Position numbers and translations under genes: made by a program
The notes under the pieces: generated by a model
Database searches by the model: none
Told to the model about the DNA's origin: nothing
Seen by the model: the letters and a program-made list of their open reading frames with translations, nothing else
From: Vagococcus carniphilus
Lineage (GTDB): Bacteria; Bacillota; Bacilli; Lactobacillales; Vagococcaceae
Length of the DNA stretch: 64,000 nt
Direction of reading: 5' to 3'
NCBI RefSeq assembly: GCF_014397115.1
Contig: NZ_CP060720.1
Span: 1,256,001-1,320,000 of the forward strand
Shown here: positions 51,669 through 60,983 of the stretch, piece after piece
Layout: every line of letters begins with the position of its first letter
How positions within the stretch are numbered: the first letter of the stretch is position 1

Positions 51669-52904
51669 ATGTATAATTTTTACGAATTAATAGAAGAGCA
51701 TGTGAAATGGATTTCTGAAATTGGAGCTGATCCAACTGGTGGAACAACTCGTTTACTTTATGATGAAAATTGGCGACAAGCTCAAGCAGAATTAAAAGAA
51801 AAATTTGAAGCGCTTGATTTAGTAACTCAATTTGATGAAATCGGTAACTTATACGGTAAATTAGAAGGAACTAAATACCCAAATGAAACTATTTTAACAG
51901 GTTCTCACGTAGATACTGTTGTGAATGGTGGTAAATTAGATGGTCAATTTGGGATTATTGCTTCTTACTTAGCAGTAAAATTTTTAAAAGAAAAATATGG
52001 TGCTCCTTTAAGAAATTTAGAAGTTATTTCAATGGCAGAAGAAGAAGGAAGCAGGTTCCCATATGCCTTTTGGGGTAGTAAAAATATCTGGGGCTTAGCA
52101 GATAAAAATGATGTGATTGATGCAACTGATGCAAATGGTGTGAAATTTGTAGATGCCATGATGGATTCAGGATTTAAATTTAAAAATGATTTGGCTCCAA
52201 CAAGAGATGACATCAAAGCTTTCGTAGAGATTCATATAGAACAAGGAAGCGTCCTTGAAAAAACGGGCAAACAAGTTGGAATTGTTAATAGTATCGTTGG
52301 TCAAAAACGTTATAGTATCACATTATCAGGTGAGTCTAATCATGCTGGAACAACACCAATGGGCTTTAGAAAAGATACAGTTTATGCGATGAGTAAAATG
52401 ATTAGCGAAGCAACAGATAAAGCTTATGAACAAGGAGATCCACTTGTATTAACGTTTGGACATGTAGATGTTCAACCAAATACAGTTAACGTTGTTCCAG
52501 GTCAAGTAACATTTAGTATGGATTGCCGTCATACAGATGCGAAAGTCTTAAAAGAGTTTACGGAAGAAATTGAAACATTATTTGCAGAAATTGCTAAAAA
52601 ACATGGTGTTGAGATAATTATGGATAATTGGATGGATGAATCACCTGTTCCGATGTCTAAAGAAATTGTAGGGACATTAGAAGAAGCCTGTAAAGAGGCC
52701 AATTTAAACTACACTGTGATGCATAGTGGTGCAGGTCACGATTCACAAATTTTTGCAGTCCATGTTCCAACAGCGATGATTTTTGTTCCAAGTATTGATG
52801 GTATTAGTCATAATCCAGCAGAAAATACGCGAACAGAAGATTTAGTTGAAGGATTAGAAGCGTTGATTGCTTCATTATACAAGTTAGCTTACGAAGAAAA
52901 ATAA
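51669..52904 (+). CDS. allC: allantoate amidohydrolase
   Basis: The 411-residue M20-family enzyme has TGSHVDTVVNGGKLDGQFGI, MAEEEGSRFPYAFWGSKNIWG and IEQGSVLEKTGKQVGIV with metal-binding His, Asp and Glu; GAGHDSQIFA is the late His site. AllC proteins turn allantoate into (S)-ureidoglycine, CO2 and ammonia. Related carbamoyl-amino acid hydrolases are the alternative, but the allantoin context settles it. It starts the main downstream operon (allC through allG). Confidence 0.94.
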   Translation: MYNFYELIEEHVKWISEIGADPTGGTTRLLYDENWRQAQAELKEKFEALDLVTQFDEIGNLYGKLEGTKYPNETILTGSHVDTVVNGGKLDGQFGIIASYLAVKFLKEKYGAPLRNLEVISMAEEEGSRFPYAFWGSKNIWGLADKNDVIDATDANGVKFVDAMMDSGFKFKNDLAPTRDDIKAFVEIHIEQGSVLEKTGKQVGIVNSIVGQKRYSITLSGESNHAGTTPMGFRKDTVYAMSKMISEATDKAYEQGDPLVLTFGHVDVQPNTVNVVPGQVTFSMDCRHTDAKVLKEFTEEIETLFAEIAKKHGVEIIMDNWMDESPVPMSKEIVGTLEEACKEANLNYTVMHSGAGHDSQIFAVHVPTAMIFVPSIDGISHNPAENTRTEDLVEGLEALIASLYKLAYEEK

Positions 52905-52916
52905 GGGGAATTAAAC

Positions 52917-54161
52917 ATGAAAGAGATGAATATTGAAAAGCAACAATCTGGTATGGAATATTGGAAAAAAGTTATCATCATGCTTTGTCTAGGTTGGGTC
53001 ACTATTTGGATTTATCGTTCAGCATTAACACCTATTTTTCCTGAGATTCAAGAAACAATTGGAAAATATACGAATACTCAAATGGGTTTGATTTCAAGTT
53101 GTTACTTCTTTGGTTACACAGGAATGCAAATTCCAGCTGGGATATTAGTTGATAAGTTAGGTAAGAAAAAAGTGCTTATTCCAGGATTTATTTTGTTTGG
53201 TTTAGCAGCCGTTATGATTTCAATGTCTCAAAGTATTAGCACTATTTACATTGCTAGTGTTTTTGCAGGGATTGGTTGTGGTTCTTATTATGGCTCTGCT
53301 TATTCTTTATCTTCAGAAAGTATTCCGGAAGAAAAAAGAGGATTATCAACAGCTATTATTAATAGTGGTTCAGCAGTTGGTATGGGATTAGGACTAATTG
53401 GTTCTAGTTTAATTGTTAAACAGATGGGTATGCCTTGGCAAACAATGATGTATATCTGTATTGTTGCCATCATTGCGATGTTAGTTATTTTTATCGTCGT
53501 GATTAAACCAGAAGAAAAAACAGTCAAAGTAGTCAAAGAGACAGAGCAAGAAGTACCTGTTGAAAAAACTAAAATGGATGTCAAAAAATTATTTAGTTTA
53601 AAAATGATCACTGCTTACTTACTATATTTTGGTACTTGTTATGGTTATTACATGGTAGTGACTTGGTTGCCATCATTCTTACAAGAAGAACGTGGATTCC
53701 AAGGTTTAGCAATTGGTTTTTCATCAGCTTTAGTAGCTTTCTCAGCTATTCCTGGTGCTTTATTCTTTAGCCGCTTATCAGATAAACATCGCAATAAAAA
53801 AATTACATTTATCTTTGGATTAGAAATTACAGCAGCTTTAATGTTACTACTAACAGTATTAGCTCCAAGTTCTGGTATTTTACTAGTTGCTTTAATTTTA
53901 TATGGTTTATTAGGTAAATTAGCCGTTGAACCAATCATCATCTCTTATATTTCCGATAGCGCTTCTAAAGAAAATTACGGTACAACATTTGGTGTATTTA
54001 ATTTCTTTGGAATGAGCTCTTCAGTTATCGCTCCGGCTTTAACTGGCTTTATTTCAGATAATACTGGTTCAAAAATTATGGGATTCTATATCTCAGCTAT
54101 CATTTTAGTGATTACAACCATCTCTTTTGTCATGGTTAATAAAAATAAGAAAAATGCTTAA
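52917..54161 (+). CDS. MFS transporter in the allantoin operon
   Basis: The 414-aa protein has twelve hydrophobic segments and the MFS A-like loop GILVDKLGKKKVLIPG after TM2, repeated as FFSRLSDKHRNKK in the second half. It lies 12 nt after allC and 24 nt before allE, so it is part of the pathway operon. The NCS1 permease already covers allantoin; this carrier may import allantoate or ureido compounds or export an end product such as oxamate. The direction and substrate are unknown. Confidence 0.8.
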   Translation: MKEMNIEKQQSGMEYWKKVIIMLCLGWVTIWIYRSALTPIFPEIQETIGKYTNTQMGLISSCYFFGYTGMQIPAGILVDKLGKKKVLIPGFILFGLAAVMISMSQSISTIYIASVFAGIGCGSYYGSAYSLSSESIPEEKRGLSTAIINSGSAVGMGLGLIGSSLIVKQMGMPWQTMMYICIVAIIAMLVIFIVVIKPEEKTVKVVKETEQEVPVEKTKMDVKKLFSLKMITAYLLYFGTCYGYYMVVTWLPSFLQEERGFQGLAIGFSSALVAFSAIPGALFFSRLSDKHRNKKITFIFGLEITAALMLLLTVLAPSSGILLVALILYGLLGKLAVEPIIISYISDSASKENYGTTFGVFNFFGMSSSVIAPALTGFISDNTGSKIMGFYISAIILVITTISFVMVNKNKKNA

Positions 54162-54185
54162 CAGATTATTTAGGAGGATTTAAAA

Positions 54186-54971
54186 ATGAGTTATCGTACA
54201 AATGAATTGGGTTATCCAACAGATTTATTATCATCAAGAGCAGTTGTGGAAAGAGGCAATTTTGCTTTGATTCCACCAAAAGGATTAGTAAAAAATGTGT
54301 TACCGCATTTTGATAATTGTGAAATGACCATTCTATCAACACCAAAATTAGGTGCAGGTTTTGTTGATTATCTTTGCCGTGTTTTACCAAATGGTGGAAA
54401 CACACATGGATTTGGTGGCAATGGCATTCAAACATTTATTTATTGTTTAGAAGGTGAATTAACTGTCACAATCGGTGAAGAAACTCACGAACTAACAACA
54501 GGTGGTTATGCTTACTGCCCACCAACTGAAACACTAAAATTTAAAAATAATTCAGATAAAGCAACTGAAACATTCCTTTATAAGAAAAGATATCAAGAAG
54601 CTGAAGGATTTGCTCCTTATAAAGTAATTGGTAATACAAATGACATGGAAGATCAAAACTATGAAGGCATGACGGATGTTGGTTTGAAAGATTTATTGCC
54701 AACAGATTTAAATTTTGATATGAATTTCCATATCTTAACATTCCATACAGGTGCATCTCACGGTTATATTGAAACTCATTACCAAGAACATGGAGCATTG
54801 CTTTTAAGTGGAGAAGGTATGTACAACTTAGATAATCACTGGATTCCAGTAAAAGAAGGCGACTATATTTTTATGGGAGCTTATAACTTACAAGCTTGTT
54901 ATTCAGTAGGACGAAATGCGCCGTTAAGCTACTTGTATTCTAAAGACTGTAACAGAGACGTTGATTTATAA
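54186..54971 (+). CDS. allE: (S)-ureidoglycine aminohydrolase
   Basis: The 261-aa bicupin has two cupin repeats: FGGNGIQTFIYCLEGELTVTIGEETHELTTGGYAYCPP in the first half and GYIETHYQEHGALLLSGEGMYNLDNHWIPVKEGDYIFMGAYNLQACY in the second, the Mn-binding His/Glu set of AllE (YlbA/UGlyAH). It deaminates ureidoglycine to (S)-ureidoglycolate and ammonia. An AGGAGG site precedes it and allD follows after 14 nt. Confidence 0.94.
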   Translation: MSYRTNELGYPTDLLSSRAVVERGNFALIPPKGLVKNVLPHFDNCEMTILSTPKLGAGFVDYLCRVLPNGGNTHGFGGNGIQTFIYCLEGELTVTIGEETHELTTGGYAYCPPTETLKFKNNSDKATETFLYKKRYQEAEGFAPYKVIGNTNDMEDQNYEGMTDVGLKDLLPTDLNFDMNFHILTFHTGASHGYIETHYQEHGALLLSGEGMYNLDNHWIPVKEGDYIFMGAYNLQACYSVGRNAPLSYLYSKDCNRDVDL

Positions 54972-54985
54972 AAAGGTGTGAAAAA

Positions 54986-56053
54986 ATGACTGAAGAAATA
55001 GTTTTATTAAAAGAAGCAGAGTTACAACAATTGATGCAAACTAAACTTGAAAAAGCAGGTTTGACATCAGAGCATGCGAAAGAAGTAGGAAAACATTTAA
55101 CTTATGCAGATTTAAGAGGAGTTCATTCTCACGGTGCTGTAAGAGTTGAGTACTATGCTGAAAGAATCGCTAAGGGTGGAACAACGATTGAACCTAATTT
55201 TGAATTTGAAAAAACAGGTTCAAGTACAGGTGTTTTCCATGGAGATAATGCGATTGGTCATGTGGCTTGTCGTAAGGCTTTGGATTATGGAATTGATATG
55301 GCAAAAGAAACAGGTGTGGCAATTATTGGTGTTTCAAAAATGGGACATAGCGGTATGTTGTCATATTATGTTGATTTAGCAGCACAACAAGATTTAGTAG
55401 CCTTAGCAGTTTGCCAATCTGACCCAATGGCCGTTCCTTTTGGTGGAACAGAACCATATTATGGAACCAACCCAATTGCTTTTAGCGCACCAACTAATTC
55501 AGCTCGCCCAATCATTTTTGATATGGCAACAACTGTTCAAGCATGGGGCAAAATTCTAGATGCTAGAAGTAAAAATAATCCCATTCCTGATACGTGGGCT
55601 GTTGATGGTAACGGTGAAGCAACGACTGATCCTAATAAAGTTCAAGGATTATTGCCAATCTCAGGACCTAAAGGATATGGCTTAATGATGATGGTTGATA
55701 TTTTATCTGGATCTCTACTAGGATTGCCTTTTGGTAAACATGTGAGTTCTATGTATGCTGATTTATCATCAGGTCGTAATTTAGGACAATTATTTATTTT
55801 AATTAATCCAGCTTACTTTACTGATTTAGATCAATTTAAAGAAAATCTTTCAACGATGATTGATGAATTACATGAGAGTAAACCAGCAACAGGTGTTGAA
55901 CAAGTTTATTACCCTGGTGAATTATCAGAAATAAGATATCAAAAACATTTAGAAGAAGGTATACCTGTTGCAAAAAGTATTTACGATTACCTAATGAGTG
56001 ATCAAGTTCATTTTAATAAATACGATCATTCAGATGCTTTTGCAGAAAAGTAA
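54986..56053 (+). CDS. allD: ureidoglycolate dehydrogenase (NAD+)
   Basis: The 355-residue protein belongs to the malate/L-lactate dehydrogenase (MDH2) family: YADLRGVHSHGAVRVEYYAERIAKGG, AIIGVSKMGHSGMLSYY, PFGGTEPYYGTNPIAFSAPT and GPKGYGLMMMVDILSGSLLGLPFG. AllD oxidises (S)-ureidoglycolate to oxalurate with NAD+. Its place between allE and allF agrees. Lactate-type relatives are the alternative, with the operon favouring AllD. Confidence 0.93.
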   Translation: MTEEIVLLKEAELQQLMQTKLEKAGLTSEHAKEVGKHLTYADLRGVHSHGAVRVEYYAERIAKGGTTIEPNFEFEKTGSSTGVFHGDNAIGHVACRKALDYGIDMAKETGVAIIGVSKMGHSGMLSYYVDLAAQQDLVALAVCQSDPMAVPFGGTEPYYGTNPIAFSAPTNSARPIIFDMATTVQAWGKILDARSKNNPIPDTWAVDGNGEATTDPNKVQGLLPISGPKGYGLMMMVDILSGSLLGLPFGKHVSSMYADLSSGRNLGQLFILINPAYFTDLDQFKENLSTMIDELHESKPATGVEQVYYPGELSEIRYQKHLEEGIPVAKSIYDYLMSDQVHFNKYDHSDAFAEK

Positions 56054-56074
56054 GAAGGAATAGGGGAGAAAAGA

Positions 56075-57817
56075 ATGCTTCAAACAATAATTATGAAAAA
56101 TAGTTATCAAGATTCAGTTGTCTTGATGCTTTTAACAAGTAAGCTAAATCAATTAGCAGAAGTTAATCGTGTATCAATTATGATGGGAACACCGTCTAAT
56201 ATCGATATTTTTAGAGCAAGTGGCTTTGATACTGAGGAATTGGACGAAGCTACAGCTAATGACATGGTAGTTATGTTAGATGTTGTTTCAGATGAAGATA
56301 CTAAAAAAATTCTTAACATGATTGAAGAAGAATTAAGTCAAACAAGTAGTAGCGAAGGGGCAGTTGAAGAGAAAATTAATTCTTGGGACAAAGCTCTGAA
56401 AAAAGCACCTAATGCGAATGTGGCTTTAATTTCTATTCCTGGAGAATATGCAGCTCTTGAAATTGAACAAGCGATTGATAACGGATTACATGCTTTTGTT
56501 TTTAGTGATAATGTGCCAATTGAAGAAGAAGCTAGATTAAAACAAAAAGCTCATGAAAAAGGCTTACTTGTTATGGGGCCAGACTGTGGAACTGGAGTGA
56601 TTCACGGCTTGCCACTAGCTTTTACTAATAATAATAGAAAAGGTCGTATCGGTGTTATCGGTGCATCAGGTACTGGTATTCAAGAAGTAACGACATTAAT
56701 TCATCGTTATGGACAAGGTGTAACGAACGCCATTGGTACCGGAGGAAGAGATTTATCAACAGAAGTTGGAGCAACAACTATGATTGATACAATTGTGGCT
56801 TTAAATGAAGATCCTGATACAGAAGTGATTGTTGTTATCTCAAAACCACCTGCAAAAGAAATAGAAGAACGTGTTTTAAATGTCCTAAGAAAAGTTGAAA
56901 AACCAGTTGTCACACTTTTCTTAGGTTCAAAACCAACGTATCACGAAAAAGGGCTTTATCATGCTTATACGTTAGAAGAAACAGCTCAACTTGCAACAAA
57001 ATTAATGAATGAAGAGCCTGTGATCTATACACCAGCTCCTGCTAAAGAAGTAGTTGCAAATCAAAAGAATTCTGGAATTAAAGGCTATTATTCAGGTGGA
57101 ACACTCGCTTATGAAGCCGCATTTGTTTTATCAGATGCGTTAGGTTTAGCTAAAGAAAAATCACCAGAAGGATTTACTTTAAAATCAGGAGAACATGAAG
57201 TGATTGACCTTGGGGATGATATGTATACAAAAGGTAAACCTCATCCAATGATTGATCCAGAAATTAGAATTGAAAAAATTAAATCGGTCGTTGATCAAGA
57301 AGAAACAGCTGTTGTAATTTTTGATGTGGTTCTTGGTTACGGGGCTCATGAAGATATGGCAAGTGCTTTAAAACCAGCTATTGAAGAAACCATTCAAAAA
57401 ACAAAAGAAGCAGGCCGAGAAGTAAGCTTCATCTCAGTTGTTGTTGGAACTGACGAAGATAAGCAAAACATGAGTAACCAAATTAAGATTTTAGAAGAAA
57501 TTGGTGTGACTGTTTGCGAAAATAATGTTCAAGCACTTCAAACAGCTTTGGCTGTTGTTGGAAAAAAAGTGAACTTTGAAACAAAAGAAGTAAAAGAAAA
57601 AGAAGTAAGTCCTTTAGAAGAGTTACCTCAAACTTCAGAAAAAATTCAACGTTTGATTGGAGAAAAATCATCTATTATTAATGTTGGCTTACAAAGTTTT
57701 ACTGAGTCTATTATTGATAATGGTGGAGAAGTTACTCATTTTGAGTGGCGACCTTCAGCAGGTGGAAATGTTAAACTACAAAAAATTCTATATTTCTTAA
57801 ATCAATTTGAATTTTAA
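56075..57817 (+). CDS. allF: FdrA/AllF, oxamate carbamoyltransferase subunit
   Basis: The 580-aa protein resembles acyl-CoA synthetase-like FdrA: LVMGPDCGTGVIHGLPLAFTNNNRKGRIGVIGASGTGIQEV, GQGVTNAIGTGGRDLSTEVG, GYYSGGTLAYEAAFVL, and the C-terminal INVGLQSFTESII with WRPSAGG. In E. coli, fdrA (allF) with ylbE (allG) and ylbF (allH) was reported to encode the transcarbamylase that splits oxalurate into oxamate and carbamoyl phosphate. allG follows after 20 nt. No allH is in the window. Confidence 0.88.
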   Translation: MLQTIIMKNSYQDSVVLMLLTSKLNQLAEVNRVSIMMGTPSNIDIFRASGFDTEELDEATANDMVVMLDVVSDEDTKKILNMIEEELSQTSSSEGAVEEKINSWDKALKKAPNANVALISIPGEYAALEIEQAIDNGLHAFVFSDNVPIEEEARLKQKAHEKGLLVMGPDCGTGVIHGLPLAFTNNNRKGRIGVIGASGTGIQEVTTLIHRYGQGVTNAIGTGGRDLSTEVGATTMIDTIVALNEDPDTEVIVVISKPPAKEIEERVLNVLRKVEKPVVTLFLGSKPTYHEKGLYHAYTLEETAQLATKLMNEEPVIYTPAPAKEVVANQKNSGIKGYYSGGTLAYEAAFVLSDALGLAKEKSPEGFTLKSGEHEVIDLGDDMYTKGKPHPMIDPEIRIEKIKSVVDQEETAVVIFDVVLGYGAHEDMASALKPAIEETIQKTKEAGREVSFISVVVGTDEDKQNMSNQIKILEEIGVTVCENNVQALQTALAVVGKKVNFETKEVKEKEVSPLEELPQTSEKIQRLIGEKSSIINVGLQSFTESIIDNGGEVTHFEWRPSAGGNVKLQKILYFLNQFEF

Positions 57818-57837
57818 AACAAGGAGAAGATTTAATT

Positions 57838-59094
57838 ATGTTTAAAACAATCGAAGAAGCAAATCAAGCAGTGATTGATAAAGTCATTCAATCTGCTCCC
57901 TTTTTACTAGATGTTGTACCAGCTAAATCAGTTATTCCCGCTTTAAACGAAAAAATGTTACTTCATGCAGGTCCTCCAATGACTTGGGATGATATGACTG
58001 ATCCAATGCAAGGATCGTGTGTTGGAGCTGTTCTTTTTGAAGAGTGGGCAAGTACAGAAGAGGAAGCTAGAAAGATGTTAGCTTCAGGTGAGATTGAATT
58101 TTCACCGTGTCACCATCATCAAGCAGTAGGTCCTATGGGTGGTATTACTTCAGCAAATATGCCAGTTTTTGTTGTTGAAAATAAAACAGAAGGAAATACA
58201 GCTTACTGTACGATGAATGAAGGGATTGGAGCAGTTCTACGATTTGGTGCCTACTCAGATGAAGTTGTTAATCGTTTGAGATGGATGCGTGATACATTGG
58301 GTCCTGTTTTAAGTAAAGCCCTTCAAGAAATGGAAGAAGGCTTAAACATTAATGTGTTAGTAGCTAAAGCTATTGCTATGGGAGATGAATTCCATCAACG
58401 TAATATCGCTGCTTCCCTTGCGTTTTACAAAGAAGTTGGTCCAATCATTACAACATTACCCATTTCAGAAAAAGAAAAACAAGAAGTCTCTCAATTTTTA
58501 GCTGATACAGATCAATTCTTCTTAAACGTTATGATGGCAGCGTCTAAGGCAGTTATGGACGGAGCAAGAACAGTTGAAGAAGGAACAATTGTAACGGCAA
58601 TGTGTCGAAACGGTAAAGACTTTGGTATTCGTATTAGTGGTATGGGTGACGAGTGGTTCACAGGACCTGTTAATACACCACAAGGACTTTACTTTGCAGG
58701 GTACAGTGGCGAAGATGCTAATACAGATATTGGTGACTCAGCTATTACTGAAACATTTGGTGTTGGTGGTATGGCAATGATTGCAGCTCCAGCAGTAACT
58801 CGTTTTGTTGGGACAGGTGGCTTTTACGAAGCTTTAAATACATCTAATGAGATGTCAGAAATCTGTATGAGTCAAAACCCAAATTTCCCAGTACCAACTT
58901 GGGATTTTAGAGGAATTTGTTTAGGCATAGATGCTCGTCTTGTTGTTGAAAAAGGTATTACACCAGTCATTAACACAGGGATTGCTCATAAAAAAGCAGG
59001 AATTGGTCAAATTGGAGCAGGTACTGTTAATCCGCCAATTTCATGTTTCGAAAAAGCCATTGAAGCATATGCAAATAAATTAGGTATGAAATAA
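57838..59094 (+). CDS. allG: AllG (YlbE, DUF1116), oxamate carbamoyltransferase subunit
   Basis: The 418-residue DUF1116 protein has LLHAGPPMTWDDMTDPMQGSCVGAVLFEEWA, FSPCHHHQAVGPMGGITSANMPVFVVEN, FTGPVNTPQGLYFAGYS and GIAHKKAGIGQIGAGTV, all hallmarks of YlbE. It works with AllF in cleaving oxalurate to oxamate and carbamoyl phosphate. It ends the compact part of the operon; a hairpin and then carbamate kinase follow. Confidence 0.9.
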   Translation: MFKTIEEANQAVIDKVIQSAPFLLDVVPAKSVIPALNEKMLLHAGPPMTWDDMTDPMQGSCVGAVLFEEWASTEEEARKMLASGEIEFSPCHHHQAVGPMGGITSANMPVFVVENKTEGNTAYCTMNEGIGAVLRFGAYSDEVVNRLRWMRDTLGPVLSKALQEMEEGLNINVLVAKAIAMGDEFHQRNIAASLAFYKEVGPIITTLPISEKEKQEVSQFLADTDQFFLNVMMAASKAVMDGARTVEEGTIVTAMCRNGKDFGIRISGMGDEWFTGPVNTPQGLYFAGYSGEDANTDIGDSAITETFGVGGMAMIAAPAVTRFVGTGGFYEALNTSNEMSEICMSQNPNFPVPTWDFRGICLGIDARLVVEKGITPVINTGIAHKKAGIGQIGAGTVNPPISCFEKAIEAYANKLGMK

Positions 59095-59102
59095 GAAACG
59101 CC

Positions 59103-59142
59103 AATGATAGAGGGGGCTTTGGGTCACCCTCTATTATTTTCA
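59103..59142 (+). terminator. hairpin between allG and carbamate kinase
   Basis: AATGATAGAGGG pairs with CCCTCTATTATT (one mismatch), followed by a T-rich stretch. It may be a partial terminator that lowers carbamate kinase expression relative to allFG, since no separate promoter is obvious. Confidence 0.6.
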
Positions 59143-59169
59143 AAAAAAAAGAATAAAAGAGGTTAAGAA

Positions 59170-60096
59170 ATGAAAAAACGTGTCGTTTTAGCTCTTGGAG
59201 GCAATGCTATTTTACAGCCAGGGCAAGTCGGAAGTTATGAAAATCAAAAAGCTAATATCGAGGCTAGTGCAGATAGCATTACTGAAATCATTAAAAGAGG
59301 GCATGAATTAGTTATTGTTCATGGAAATGGACCTCAAGTAGGGCAAATTTTAAGACAAAATGAGTTAGCTAAAGAAGAAATACCTGTTCAACCGTTACCA
59401 ATTTGTAGTTCAGAGTCGCAAGGATTTATTGGTTATATGTTACAGGAATCTTTAAAAAATAGATTACCAGAAAAAAATGTGGCAACAGTTCTAACAATGA
59501 CAGAAGTTGATTTAAAGGATGAAGCCTTTAAACAACCAACAAAACCAATTGGATCATTTTATACTGAAGAAGAAAGTAAACAATTAGAAGTAGAAAAAGG
59601 ATGGGTAATGGGAGAAGATGCAGGACGTGGTTACCGCCGATTAGTTCCTTCACCAAAACCGAAAACAATCGTTGAAGTAGATGTTATACGAACAATGCTT
59701 GAAAATAAAATTATCGTTGTTTCAACTGGTGGTGGAGGTATTCCCGTTGCCAAAAATGAATCAGGGCAATTAGAAGGTGTTGCAGCAGTTATTGATAAAG
59801 ATTCATCTGCTTTGAAACTTTCAGAAGAAGTTGATTCAGATGTTTTAATGATTTTAACAGATGTTCCAAATGTTTATATCAATTATGGAAAACCTAATCA
59901 AGAAAAATTGGAAACAATTAGCATTGAAAAAGCAGAAGAATACTATAACGAAGGCCATTTCTCAGACGGCAGTGTGGGGCCTAAAATGGCAGCTTGTATT
60001 GACTTTGCTAAGCAAGGAAAGACAGCTATCATTTGTTCTTTAGATGAAGCAGCAGATGCATTAGAAGGAAAAGCTGGAACAAGAGTTGTAGGATAA
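59170..60096 (+). CDS. carbamate kinase
   Basis: The 308-aa protein starts KKRVVLALGGNAILQPGQVG and has ELVIVHGNGPQVGQILR, VMGEDAGRGYRRLVPSPKP, VVSTGGGGIPVAKN and DVLMILTDVPNVYINYGKP, the amino acid kinase fold of carbamate kinases. It makes ATP, CO2 and NH3 from carbamoyl phosphate and ADP, the energy-yielding end of the allantoin path (AllK/YbcF role). ArcC of the arginine deiminase route is the alternative, but no arc genes are nearby. Confidence 0.94.
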   Translation: MKKRVVLALGGNAILQPGQVGSYENQKANIEASADSITEIIKRGHELVIVHGNGPQVGQILRQNELAKEEIPVQPLPICSSESQGFIGYMLQESLKNRLPEKNVATVLTMTEVDLKDEAFKQPTKPIGSFYTEEESKQLEVEKGWVMGEDAGRGYRRLVPSPKPKTIVEVDVIRTMLENKIIVVSTGGGGIPVAKNESGQLEGVAAVIDKDSSALKLSEEVDSDVLMILTDVPNVYINYGKPNQEKLETISIEKAEEYYNEGHFSDGSVGPKMAACIDFAKQGKTAIICSLDEAADALEGKAGTRVVG

Positions 60097-60115
60097 ACCT
60101 ATTATTTAATCAGAA

Positions 60116-60153
60116 AGAAAGATTGTGATTATCAAGTCACAATCCTTCTTTTT
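60116..60153. terminator. bidirectional terminator
   Basis: GAAAGATTGTGA / TCACAATCCTTC hairpin with an A-rich left and T-rich right flank, between convergent carbamate kinase and hydrolase genes. Confidence 0.82.
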
Positions 60154-60977
60154 TATTGTTCTAACCACTTAATCACTTCTTTGTAGCAAGAAATAGCAGC
60201 TTCTCTTATAGGGTCTGCATCAAAGTCATGGGGTAAATCTTTAACAAAAAAACTGGTAGTATTTGATGCTTGGTTGACTAATTCTTGGTTAATCTGGAAA
60301 GGAATATCTTGATCATGTTCACTTGCCGCAACAAAAATTGGAGGTAATTTTTGTAAATCTTCAGTTGTTAAACTGAAATCGTTTATCTCATTTTTTCTTC
60401 CGAGTAATTCTTTAACCCAAGTACCAGACTGTCTAAAAGAAAGGTAGATAGGAAAGCGCTCTTCAATGAGAGCTTCCTTAATTGGTTGCTTTCTTTTTAG
60501 ATGGTGAACTGTCATAAATGGAACTATCGGTACTTTTTTATAATAATCACTGGCTTGATGTAGCAAAGGTTCATTCAAAGAATAATACCCGTAAAATGAA
60601 ATAATTTTCTTTGGTTTTATTAAAGAATTACAATTGGCTAATTGAAGAGCAAGAAAGGCTCCAGCAGAACGGCCAAAGTAAATAAAATCTTGTTGAAAAT
60701 TCTCTGAAACATAGTGTATACCTTCTTTTAAACATTCTAGTACAACATCAAGTTTTACTTCAGGAATAAGAGGATAGTCAAGTGTGATGACTGAATACCC
60801 ATTATCCAAAAATATTTCTAGGTGTTCTTGAGGTAAATCATCTCGATTACCATATATTAAACCACCACCGTGAAAATAAACGATGAGAGGTTGTGTTGAG
60901 GAAGTTTCTTTTGCTGAGTAGTAAGTTCCCCATAATTCTAAGTTATTAAAAGTTGTGTAGCAAAATTCTTTTTTCAT
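60153..60977 (-). CDS. alpha/beta hydrolase (HSL/esterase type)
   Basis: The 274-residue protein has the oxyanion motif HGGG in LIVYFHGGGLIYGNRDDL, a nucleophile elbow GRSAG in FIYFGRSAGAFLALQLANC, an Asp near DQDIPF and a His in LPHDFD. No signal peptide is seen. It lies 6 nt after the PucR gene on the same strand, so it is co-transcribed with it. It might hydrolyse a ureide or related ester/amide, but no substrate can be assigned. Confidence 0.82.
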   Translation of the reverse strand: MKKEFCYTTFNNLELWGTYYSAKETSSTQPLIVYFHGGGLIYGNRDDLPQEHLEIFLDNGYSVITLDYPLIPEVKLDVVLECLKEGIHYVSENFQQDFIYFGRSAGAFLALQLANCNSLIKPKKIISFYGYYSLNEPLLHQASDYYKKVPIVPFMTVHHLKRKQPIKEALIEERFPIYLSFRQSGTWVKELLGRKNEINDFSLTTEDLQKLPPIFVAASEHDQDIPFQINQELVNQASNTTSFFVKDLPHDFDADPIREAAISCYKEVIKWLEQ

Positions 60978-60983
60978 TAGTCA

